A stretch of DNA of 64,000 nucleotides from DASRJW01 sp964567755 (GTDB lineage Bacteria > Krumholzibacteriota > Krumholzibacteriia > G020349025): positions 28,127-92,126 of the forward strand of contig CAZMNW010000035.1 in assembly GCA_964567755.1 (NCBI GenBank), given 5' to 3'. This document shows, piece by piece, positions 10,738 to 19,200 of the stretch. A program made the position numbers and the translations under genes. The notes beneath the pieces were generated by a model. That model made no database searches. It worked only from the letters and a program-made list of their open reading frames with translations, and was not told the DNA's origin. Positions within the stretch are counted from its first letter, which is position 1. Each line of letters starts with the position of its first letter.

Positions 10738-12884
10738 GCCTCTCCTCGATCGTCAGCGCCAACCGCGAGCTGGGCCAAACCACGCTCCAGCAGGGCGCAT
10801 CCTGCCTCGATCTCGTGCGGCTCGATGACGAGTGGCGGCAACAGACGCAGGACCTTCTTCCCTGCCTGCAATCCCAGTAGGCCAACGTTGCGCAACGCCG
10901 TCACCAGCTCGGGCGCCTGGGGCGCCTGCAGCACCAGGCCCCACATGAGGCCGCGACCGCGAACTGCGGCGACCTGCTGCGGATGCGCCGCAGCGAGCGC
11001 CATCAGCGCTCGACCGAGCTGCACACCACGCGCGCGCACGCGCGACGCGAACTCCGGCTCCAGCACGACGTCGAGAACGGCGTGCGCCATCGTCGCCACG
11101 GCAGGCCCGCCGCCGAAGGTCGAACCGTGATCACCACGCCCGAAAGCGCGGGCGGCCTCGTCGCGCGCCAGCAGCACGCCCATGGGCAAGCCACCCGCCA
11201 ATGCTTTGGCCAAGGTCACCGCATCCGGAGACACGCCTTCCCCCTGACACGAGAGGAAGGTGCCGGTGCGTCCGACGCCCGTTTGCACTTCGTCGCAGAG
11301 GAGCAGCGCTCCGCTGCGATCGCACAGCGCGCGCAGGTGCGCCAAGAATCCGGGTGGCGCGGGCAACACGCCGCCTTCGCCCTGGATCGGTTCGATGAGA
11401 ACGAGCGCCGTGTCGCTGTCGATGGCGGCCGATGCCGAGTCGAAATCCCCGAAGGGCAGGGGGATGAACCCGGACAGAAGCGGCCGAAACGGGGCCTGAT
11501 AGCTCTCCTGCATCGTCGCCGACAACGCCCCGAGCGTGCGGCCATGGAAGGCCCCCTCGAAGACGACGATGCGCGACCGACCGGGTCGCGCCTTGCGTCC
11601 CATCTTGATGGCGGCTTCGACCGCCTCGGTGCCCGAGTTGCAAAAGAACGCGCGCTGCATGCCCGTCGCCGACACCAAGCGCTCCGCGAGCCGGACCATG
11701 GGCTCGGTCCAGTACAGATTGCTGGTGTGCAGCAAATCGCCGGCTGCGCCCGGGAGCGCCTGGCGCAGCGCCGGGTGCCCATGGCCGAGCGCGTTCACCG
11801 CGATGCCTGCAGCGAAGTCGAGGTAGCTCCGGCCTTGGCTGTCGAAAACGCGGCAGCCACTGCCGCCCACGATCTCGATGGGCTCGCGTGCATACGTATC
11901 CATCAACACAGCAGCGCCGCGTTCGGCCAGGGTTCCCGCCCAAGAGGGAGTCTTGGGTTGCGGCGTGCCAACGTTCGTCACATCCGCAGCGCGATCTGGA
12001 ACGACCAACGTCCCCTGGTTCGACTGCGCGCACAGCGCGTCGACGAGCACGTGCGGAGACCGTCCATCGATGAGACGCACGCGGGGGACACCCGAGCGCA
12101 GCGCTTGCAACGCAGCCTCCAACTTCGGGCGCATGCCACCGGTCACCTGGCCGGTGTCGAGCAGGGCTTGCACGTGTCGCACGTCCAGGATCGGGACGCA
12201 CTGTCCGTCGTCGACATAGCCGGGCACATCGGACATGAACACGAGCTCGCTCGCGCCGACGGCTGCCGCCACTGCCGCGGCCACCAGATCGGCATTGATG
12301 TTGTGCGTTTGACCGTTGTCATCTGTTGCCGTCGGTGCGACGACCGGCACGTAACCGCCGTCCAGCAGATGCAACAGCGCCGCGGGATCGACCGCATCGA
12401 TCACGCCGACGAAGCCGATGTCACGGCCACCGGGTCGGTGCCGGTGGATGCGGAGCATGCCACCGTCCGAGCCCGAGATCCCGAGGGCGCGCACACCGGA
12501 GCGGGCCAGCAAGGTCACGATCTGTTTGTTGATGCGACCGGCGAACACCATCTCCGCCAGCTCGGCAGTGAGTGCATCCGTGACACGGTGGCCGTCGACG
12601 AACCGCGGCTCGAGCCCGAGTCGCTGCATCCATTGGCTGAGCTCGGGACCGCCGCCATGCACCACGATCGGCCGAATCCCGCGGGCGACGACGAATGCGA
12701 CGTCACGCGCCCACTCGGCAGCGGTCACCGCTTTTTCTTGCACCGACCCGCCGTACTTGAGGACCACCGTCGTCGCGCCAAGGACAGATACAGGCGGCAC
12801 GGTGACGCTCTCCGTCATTGTCTTCAACCTGGCGACTCCTTCCAGCGACAACCGCGGGGCGATATGCATGCTTGGCCGATTCAC
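10734..12884 (-). CDS. argBD: Fused acetylglutamate kinase-acetylornithine aminotransferase (ArgB-ArgD)
   Basis: One uninterrupted 716-codon frame encodes two arginine enzymes. Residues about 38-296 are N-acetylglutamate kinase: LKYGGS at 42-47, VHGGGP at 75-80, NINADLVA near 195 and a GGM-x-PK segment near 249. A short linker (about 297-315) leads into a PLP aminotransferase (about 316-716) with NSGTEA at 416-421, DEVQTGVGRTG at 531-541 and the Schiff-base Lys560 in LAKALAGGLP. The protein would phosphorylate N-acetylglutamate and, after the separate ArgC step, transaminate the semialdehyde. The GTG at 12884 overlaps the argJ stop by four bases; a TTG at 12827 has a better ribosome site (GGAAGGAG, 8 nt upstream) and may be the true start. 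The fused order skips the intermediate enzyme. Confidence 0.93.
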   Translation of the reverse strand: MNRPSMHIAPRLSLEGVARLKTMTESVTVPPVSVLGATTVVLKYGGSVQEKAVTAAEWARDVAFVVARGIRPIVVHGGGPELSQWMQRLGLEPRFVDGHRVTDALTAELAEMVFAGRINKQIVTLLARSGVRALGISGSDGGMLRIHRHRPGGRDIGFVGVIDAVDPAALLHLLDGGYVPVVAPTATDDNGQTHNINADLVAAAVAAAVGASELVFMSDVPGYVDDGQCVPILDVRHVQALLDTGQVTGGMRPKLEAALQALRSGVPRVRLIDGRSPHVLVDALCAQSNQGTLVVPDRAADVTNVGTPQPKTPSWAGTLAERGAAVLMDTYAREPIEIVGGSGCRVFDSQGRSYLDFAAGIAVNALGHGHPALRQALPGAAGDLLHTSNLYWTEPMVRLAERLVSATGMQRAFFCNSGTEAVEAAIKMGRKARPGRSRIVVFEGAFHGRTLGALSATMQESYQAPFRPLLSGFIPLPFGDFDSASAAIDSDTALVLIEPIQGEGGVLPAPPGFLAHLRALCDRSGALLLCDEVQTGVGRTGTFLSCQGEGVSPDAVTLAKALAGGLPMGVLLARDEAARAFGRGDHGSTFGGGPAVATMAHAVLDVVLEPEFASRVRARGVQLGRALMALAAAHPQQVAAVRGRGLMWGLVLQAPQAPELVTALRNVGLLGLQAGKKVLRLLPPLVIEPHEIEAGCALLERGLAQLAVGADDRGEA

Positions 12885-14125
12885 GAGCGATAGCTGGCGT
12901 TGATATGGACATACCCGGCACTCAGATCGCAGGTCCAGGTGGTCGCGGTTGCGTTCCCGAGCCCGAGATCGATCGTGATCGTGACCTCGTCACGCTCCAA
13001 GGCGCGGCGCGCCGCAGCCGCCGAAAAACGTGACACGAACCCTGGGCGCACGACGGCCACATCGCCGAAGTCGACACCCAACCGTTCGGGCAACAGGGGC
13101 ACGTGGGCACGGCAGGCTGCGGCCACGATGCGTCCCCAGTTGGCGTCGGCCCCGTGCACAGCAGTCTTCACCAGCGGGGAGCCCGCAACGGTGCGGGCCA
13201 CCTGCAGCGCCATGGCTTCGTCGGTGGCGCCGCGCACGCGAATCTCGATGAGCTTGGTCGCGCCTTCGCCGTCGCGCACGACCATCTTCCCCAGCTCGAT
13301 CAGCACTTCCGTGAGCGCGCCAGCGAATGCGGCCACGGACTCGGGGCGAGCCGGGTCCACGACCACACCGGATGCGCCGTTGGCCAGCACGGCGATCGTG
13401 TCGTTCGTCGACGTGTCGCCGTCCACCGTGATGCGATTGAAGGAGGCATCCGTCGCCTGCCGCAAGCAGTCCTGCAACAGGTGCGGCGATACGGCGGCAT
13501 CCGTGGTGACGAAAGCGAGCGTCGTCGCCATGTCGGGGTGAATCATGCCTGAACCTTTGGCCATGCCGCCTATGATGTACGTCCCGCCCGCGGTGTCGAC
13601 GCTGCGCACGCATTCTTTCTCGCGCAAGTCGGTGGTGAGGATGGCCGTCGCCGCATCGGCGCCGCCCGCGCGCGTGAGCCCGCGCACCGCTCGCGGCAGT
13701 GCGCCGAGCAAGCGCGGGAGGGGCAGTGGTTGGCCGATGACTCCCGTGGATGCAACCAGGACCTGCTCGATCGGCACGCTCAGGAGATCGGCCACGGCCT
13801 GCGTCGTGCGACGCGCCGCCACCAGCCCAGGCTCGCCGGTGCAGGCATTGGCATTGCCGGCGTTGATGACGATGGCGCGCGCACATCCGCCGGAAAGGCG
13901 CAGGTGCTCGCGGCTCACGACCACGGGGGCCGCGACCGCCAGATTGCGGGTGAAGACAGCTGCCGCGGCGGCGTCGCGATCGCTGACCACGAGAGCGAGG
14001 TCGAGACGCTTCTTGCGGATTCCCGCGTGCACGCCGGCGGCGCGGAATCCCGCCGCCGCGGTGATGGCGGCGGCATGCGGGCGTTCCACTGTCGCGGCCT
14101 CAGCCAACGGGCTCGAAGTGGACAC
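12881..14125 (-). CDS. argJ: Ornithine acetyltransferase / N-acetylglutamate synthase
   Basis: A 414-residue ArgJ that transfers the acetyl group from N-acetylornithine to glutamate. NAGNANACTG is at 88-97. The autoproteolysis site is KGSGMIHPDMA-T, so Thr201 would be the nucleophile and the new N-terminus of the beta chain; most homologues read MATML where this one has MATTL. Having ArgJ means a cyclic pathway that does not need argE; whether it is mono- or bifunctional cannot be read from sequence. The GTG start at 14125 lies inside the end of argC (26-bp overlap), and its stop overlaps the argB-argD start. Confidence 0.95.
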   Translation of the reverse strand: MSTSSPLAEAATVERPHAAAITAAAGFRAAGVHAGIRKKRLDLALVVSDRDAAAAAVFTRNLAVAAPVVVSREHLRLSGGCARAIVINAGNANACTGEPGLVAARRTTQAVADLLSVPIEQVLVASTGVIGQPLPLPRLLGALPRAVRGLTRAGGADAATAILTTDLREKECVRSVDTAGGTYIIGGMAKGSGMIHPDMATTLAFVTTDAAVSPHLLQDCLRQATDASFNRITVDGDTSTNDTIAVLANGASGVVVDPARPESVAAFAGALTEVLIELGKMVVRDGEGATKLIEIRVRGATDEAMALQVARTVAGSPLVKTAVHGADANWGRIVAAACRAHVPLLPERLGVDFGDVAVVRPGFVSRFSAAAARRALERDEVTITIDLGLGNATATTWTCDLSAGYVHINASYRS

Positions 14126-15161
14126 GTCCGACCCCTTTCTGCGTCTGCGGCAGCAATCCCAGCGTTTCCGGTAAACCCAAGACTCGATTCATGATTTGGA
14201 CCGCTTGCCCAGCCGCTCCCTTCCACAGGTTGTCGAGGACGCCGAGCACGACCAAGGTGCCTGCTTCCGCATCCACGACCGGAGCGAGATCACAGAAGTT
14301 GGTGTCGAGAACGTCGCGCGTTTGCGGCAAGCGCTCGGCGGGATCGACGATGCGGACGAATGCCGACTCCGAGTACGCCGCCCGGTACGCGGCCAGTGTC
14401 TTGCTCGCGTCGAGACCGTCACCGGCCAGCACGACGCTGGCGAAAATGCCACGCCGCAGCGGCGCTAGATGCGGCACGAACGTGACGCGCACGGGTCGTC
14501 CGCCCCAACGCTCGAGCCCGGCGGTGATCTCGGGCACGTGCTGGTGTCGGCCGACGCGATAGGCGCGCACGTTCTCGGACACCTCCGAGAAGCTCGTCTC
14601 GACATCGGCCTTTCGACCCGCTCCGGTCGTGCCGGAGATCGCGTGGATCACGACGTCGGTCGTCGGGCGCAACCCGAGAGCGGGAGCCGCAGCGAGCTGC
14701 GCCACCGTGGCATAGCAGCCAGCGCATGCCACGAGCTTTGCTCCGGGCAGCTCGGCGCCGAACAACTCTGGCAAGCCGTACACGGACCGCCCCAGGAGAT
14801 GCGGCGCGGCGTGCTCGCGGCCGTACCAACGGCGATAGGTCGCGGCGTCGGCACAACGTAGATCCCCGGAGAGATCGACGATCGTACCGACACTGCCGAC
14901 CAGCTGGGCGGCGACGCGCGATGCAACCCCATGCGGCAAGGCCAGGAAAACCACATCCACACCGCGCAGTCGCTCGGGATCGATTGGCTGCAGCACACCT
15001 TGGAACACGTGTGCCCGACCGGGGTGGAGCGATTCGAATGCGGTCCCGGCGTTGCCTTCGGCCTGCACCGCAGAGAGCGACACCTCCGGATGCCTGCTCA
15101 GCACCGTCACGAGCTCGGCGCCGCCGTACCCCGAGGCGCCAATCACCGCACAGTCGATCAT
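14100..15161 (-). CDS. argC: N-acetyl-gamma-glutamyl-phosphate reductase
   Basis: A 353-residue NADPH-dependent enzyme. The Rossmann start IGASGYGGAEL is near residue 6, and the catalytic Cys149 sits in CAGCYAT (usually PGCYPT). I start at ATG 15161, which has GGGAGG 6 nt upstream; the frame is open to 15218, but the extra 19 codons run through the ARG-box-like repeat. As first gene of the arg operon it follows directly on that operator. A late GT-x-VVLGVLDNLWKGAAGQAVQ block is typical of the family's C-terminus. Confidence 0.95.
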   Translation of the reverse strand: MIDCAVIGASGYGGAELVTVLSRHPEVSLSAVQAEGNAGTAFESLHPGRAHVFQGVLQPIDPERLRGVDVVFLALPHGVASRVAAQLVGSVGTIVDLSGDLRCADAATYRRWYGREHAAPHLLGRSVYGLPELFGAELPGAKLVACAGCYATVAQLAAAPALGLRPTTDVVIHAISGTTGAGRKADVETSFSEVSENVRAYRVGRHQHVPEITAGLERWGGRPVRVTFVPHLAPLRRGIFASVVLAGDGLDASKTLAAYRAAYSESAFVRIVDPAERLPQTRDVLDTNFCDLAPVVDAEAGTLVVLGVLDNLWKGAAGQAVQIMNRVLGLPETLGLLPQTQKGVGRVHFEPVG

Positions 15162-15184
15162 CCACGGCCTCCCTTTCTTGGAGC

Positions 15185-15216
15185 GCATAAAAATACACAT
15201 TTGAACATTTTTATGC
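15185..15216 (-). promoter_or_regulatory. Double ARG-box-like operator upstream of argC
   Basis: A perfect 10-bp inverted repeat, GCATAAAAAT (15185-15194) and ATTTTTATGC (15207-15216), separated by 12 bp. Each arm resembles half of the ArgR operator (Bacillus consensus CATGAATAAAAATKCAAK), and the AT-rich block stands out in a GC-rich region. It ends about 24 bp upstream of the argC ATG, the expected place for repression of the operon by the in-operon ArgR. Binding is inferred. Confidence 0.7.
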
Positions 15217-15218
15217 AA

Positions 15219-15818
15219 GATGTCTCGCGGCCGGCGGACGGCCGCGGGTGGAGAACGGTGCGCAGGATCGGTCAGCCGAGGGTCAGGGGGTCAGGGGTCA
15301 AGGGAGTCAGGGGGTCAGGCATTGGCCATGAGCGGTGGGTACCAGTACCGAGCAGGCGGGGGAGAAATTGGATGGGGCGCCCTTTTGGGGCGCCCCATCA
15401 CGAGGTGTCGCCGCCTCTGCTGTCCGGTTCCGGTAGCCCCGCATAGCCGAGCGAGGCAACGCTCCGAATTCCGGCCGGACCGACGACACCAACCCGCACG
15501 CGAGCCAGGAGCAGGACTTTGAGAACGAGCGGGTGTGGTATCGATCGCGGTCGTCTCGCGGCGGGTCCAAAAGTGTGCCCTCCGGAGGATGGCGAGCCAC
15601 CCCCCGGAGAACTCTCCGCCGTTGCTCGTTGCAACGAAGGCGCTTAATGCAATGGGAATGCCAGACAGAGCCAAGACGTAAAAAGGCTCATCAATTAATA
15701 TAATCAATTGATTTATAAACAATTATATCGTGAGCGCAAAAACGTGCTCACCAGCCGATTCGAGAGTGAATCGATCCTGGAAGTAAAAAAATATTACACT
15801 GCGTAAAAAATCGAGTCG
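15219..15818. other. 600-bp structured intergenic region
   Basis: No convincing gene. It contains, in order: a G-rich tract with four or more G3+ runs (15280-15317); a 27-bp inverted repeat (15372-15398, ten-base arms ATGGGGCGCC and GGCGCCCCAT); and an AT-rich island (about 15640-15820) carrying two hairpins, GTGAGC/GCTCAC at 15730-15751 and CGATTC/GAATCG at 15756-15773. A 135-codon minus frame (15315-15722) runs through both palindrome and AT-rich DNA and shows no domain. The region is downstream of the small exported-protein gene and upstream of the arg operon, so it may hold a terminator and distal operon control elements. Confidence 0.6.
15372..15398. repeat. 27-bp inverted repeat (strong hairpin)
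   Basis: Arms ATGGGGCGCC (15372-15381) and GGCGCCCCAT (15389-15398) are exact reverse complements around a 7-nt loop. No T-run follows on either strand, so it is not a standard intrinsic terminator. It might be a protein-binding palindrome or a transcript hairpin. Confidence 0.6.
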
Positions 15819-16181
15819 TCAAGAACCGACATCGCTACCGTTCTTCTTGTCGGTCTCTCCGCCTTCGAGGCTGAATAGCTTCTCCGGGTCACCGACGGTC
15901 AGGCGGATTTCGCGTAGACTTCCCTGTTCCACCCATGTAATGCGTACGGTTCCAGAGCTTCCCCCTCCCGTCCGGCGTGCCCGGCCTGTCACTACGGCCG
16001 GTGTCACCAGGGTGAACTGAACTTCCGCTGTGATCCCACTTGCCGAGATCAAAAAGGTCTGTCCGGACTCCGTGATCACCACGGTCTCACTCTGGATCTG
16101 GATGGGTGCGTATTGGGTGGCGAGGGCAACGCCAAGCCCTAGACTCGTGGCGAGGAAGACGATCATCGGACGCCTGCTCAT
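15819..16181 (-). CDS. Small exported protein of unknown function
   Basis: 120 residues with a hydrophobic N-terminal signal (about 6-22). The mature part is rich in beta-strand-forming Val/Thr/Ile, has a Gly-Ser-rich turn near 72-76, and ends in a charged Lys/Asp/Ser tail. I do not recognise a family. The gene is well supported: ATG at 16181 has AAGGAGGA 7 nt upstream, and a near-consensus promoter lies just behind it. It is the first gene downstream of the large regulator on the same strand, but its own promoter suggests independent and possibly high expression. Confidence 0.7.
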   Translation of the reverse strand: MSRRPMIVFLATSLGLGVALATQYAPIQIQSETVVITESGQTFLISASGITAEVQFTLVTPAVVTGRARRTGGGSSGTVRITWVEQGSLREIRLTVGDPEKLFSLEGGETDKKNGSDVGS

Positions 16182-16219
16182 CGAGGGATCCTCCTTAAGA
16201 GGATGTGCGTGCGGGGCGT

Positions 16220-16248
16220 ATTATACTCGCGCGCCGGTCCATTTTCCA
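16220..16248 (-). promoter_or_regulatory. Sigma70-type promoter for the 120-residue exported protein
   Basis: On the minus strand a perfect TATAAT (16220-16225) is preceded, after exactly 17 bp, by TGGAAA (16243-16248, four of six matches to TTGACA). The predicted start lies about 30 nt upstream of the ATG at 16181, leaving room for the strong AAGGAGGA ribosome site. It is among the best-matching promoters in the window. Confidence 0.65.
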
Positions 16249-16282
16249 CCCCCAAACGCACCCGAGCCACGGCGAGGGACCG

Positions 16283-19200
16283 TCACTGGCGGAGCTTCGT
16301 GTACAGCGTGGGGCGGCTCAAGCCGAGGAGACGTGCGGCTTGCGCCACCGCTCCAATCCGGTCCACCAGTTGCCGGGCGATCTCGCGTTCGAGGCGATCG
16401 AGGAGCGGTGTGCTCGCCGAGTACGACGCATGATCGAGAACCCAGCGCGCCACCTGCTCCAGATCCAGCGTGCCGGCAATCTCGACCGCGTCGACCCCCT
16501 TCAGGATCTCCGCCGGGAGATCCTCCGGGGCCAGCACCTCACGGTCGGACAACACCAGGCTGCGCTTCATGAAGTTCTCCAGCTCGCGGACATTTCCCAG
16601 CCACGGATACTGCAGCAGCACTCGCAAGGCTTCGCCAGAAAGACGCTTCGAGCGCGTGTTCAGATTGCGCGCATTCTGATCGAGAAAATACTGCGCCAAT
16701 TCCGGGATGTCCTCGCGACGATCCCGCAGCGGCGCCAACGTGATCGCGAGCACATTGAGTCGGTGATAGAGATCGCGCCGAAAGCGACCGGTGCGCACCG
16801 CCGCTTCCAGATCCTGGTTCGTCGCCGCGATGATGCGCACGTCGACCTGAATGCGCTCGGTGCCGCCAATGCGCATGAACGCCTTCTCCTCCAGCACGCG
16901 AAGGAAGCGAGTCTGCATCTCCCATGGCATGTCGCCGATCTCGTCGAGCAAGAGCGTGCCTCGATGCGCAGTTTCGAAGTACCCGCGCTTGGTTTCGTGG
17001 GCGTCGGTGAAAGCGCCGCGTTCGTGGCCGAACAACTCGCGTTCCCACAGCCCGGTTGGGACTGCGGTGCAATTCATCGTGACCAGAGGTTGCGACCTGC
17101 GCTCACCGGTGAAATGAATGGCCTTGGCGACCACCTCTTTGCCGGTGCCATTCTCGCCCAGGAGGAGCACCGTCTCGTGCAGATCGCGCACCTGGCGGAT
17201 GAACTCGACGAGCGCCTGCCGCTTGCTGCTCTTGCCAATGATGTGATCGAGACTCGTCTCCTCGCGTCGCGCTGGGGCCTCGGCGCGTTTGGCGTCTTGA
17301 ACGGATGACTGGGCGCCGCGCTCGAGAACCAACGCCACCAGGTGCACCATGCTGCGCAGTACGTGCAACACGCCCATCTCGGGGAGACGCGCCCCCTCGG
17401 GCCACTCCAGCAGGACCGAGCCCAGGCGGCGCTCGAACGCCTCCACCGGGACGATGTAGAATGGCGCGCCAGACTCTTCGTCGCGCAGGTCGTCGGAACC
17501 GAGCGGCAGCACCGTTTGCTGGGCGCGCGCGAGCAAGCGCGGCCGCGCGCGCAGCCATTCGGCGACGCTCCGCCCCTGCTCCTGGAGATTGCGCGCCAAT
17601 ACCGAGGCACGGTGCGGCTCGCCATCTGGGCGCACGAGAACGGCGCAATTCGACCCGGCACAGTTCTTCATCTCGGCCAGAATTTGCTCGAGCGCTTGCA
17701 CCTCACCGCCGATGCTGGCTGCCGAGGCACAGGCCCGGAGCAGCATGTCGACAGCGCGCGCGGCATCCGCGACGCCAGCCGTGGCGCGCTCGCCCTCTCC
17801 GACTTCGGCCTCCAGATCGACCAGCACCTTCGGCACCACGGCACCATCGCGCTCGTACAATTGCCGCGCCCGCACCACCAGCTCTCGCGCTCGGCCCGCA
17901 ACCCCACCCTGGTGGTAGAGCTGCGCCGCGAGCAAAAACACCGCTGCTGCCGCCTGCGCATCGCCGAGACGCGCCAGATTGTTGCCGGCGTGCTCGTAGG
18001 ATAACGCCGCACCGCGGATGTCTCCTTGCGCCGCACGCAGCTCGCCGTGTGTGCGATACCAGTTCGCCTCCTCCAGGGGCGAGCCGGCTTGAGCCATGTA
18101 CTGTTCCGACTCCTGGAGCAGAACCTCGGCGAGCGGCAAATTGCCGTCGCGCAGCTCCAGACTCGCTTGCTTGCGCAGATCCATGAACAGCTCGGCGACG
18201 TCGCTCACCTCGCGCGCCATCTGCACGGCGTCCGCGAGCGCCGCACGTGCCTCGACGCGGCGGCCCTGGGCCAGGTACACCGCGCCCAGCAGCCCCTTGG
18301 CGGACGCGCACGTGGACCGCGAGTCGAGCTCGATGCTGGCTGTACAAGAGCGCAACGCCAGCTCCTCGGAGCGTGCGAGGTCCTGCATCTCGAAATACAC
18401 CCACGCGAGATTGAGCAGACCGCGCGCCACACCGGCGAGATCGCCGAGCTCTTGGCGGATCTCCATGCTCTTGCGGTGGTACTCCAGGGCTTCGGGAAAA
18501 CGCCGGCGTGTGCGCTCGAGAAGCCCGAGGTTGTTGTGGGCCCGCGCCACCGCCAGCAGATCGCCGCTCTTCTCGCGCAGTGCCAGGCTGCTGCTCAAAT
18601 AATGCTCGGCCTCTTCGTAGCGACTGGTGCGCCAGCGCACGAGCCCTAGAATGTTGTGGACCTTCGCCACCTCCTGCGGATGACGGCGGGCGTCGAGGAG
18701 CTTGAGCGCCGGCTGGCAACGCTCTTCCGCGGCGCTGAAACGTCCGAGGCGAAACTCGGAATAACCCAATTCGGTGAACAACCGGCCGCGCTCGACGGCG
18801 GGGATCCGCTCGCCGAAGCGATCGAGATAGCGTTGCAGCAGCTCCAGGGAATGCTCGAAGTCCCCATGACGTTCGAGCAGCTCCGCATGCGCCAGGAGCA
18901 TCTCGCTCGTGCCGTGCAGATCGAGCAGCGCCGCATCGGCTTCGGGCAAAGTGAAGAGCTTCTCGGCGGCGCGTTCGTAGTAACTGCGCCCTTCGCTCAC
19001 ATGGTTGCGTTCCACTTCCCAGCGGCCGAGACTGTGCAAGACTTCGAGAAGTTGCGGCACTTTCAAGTGGTGCGCCAGGTTCGAATTCACGATCTTGCGC
19101 TGCAGCTGGCGCATGAGCAGGTCGAGCCCGCGCCGTTCTACGCCTTGCAACAACGGACCGCACTCGGCCGCGGCGCCATCCCAACGACCACCGGCGAAAA

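Noticed and set aside
15315..15722. 135-codon minus-strand open frame in the argC upstream region
   Set aside because: It runs across the palindrome and the AT-rich island, has no ribosome site, no recognisable domain and biased composition; better explained as non-coding DNA.
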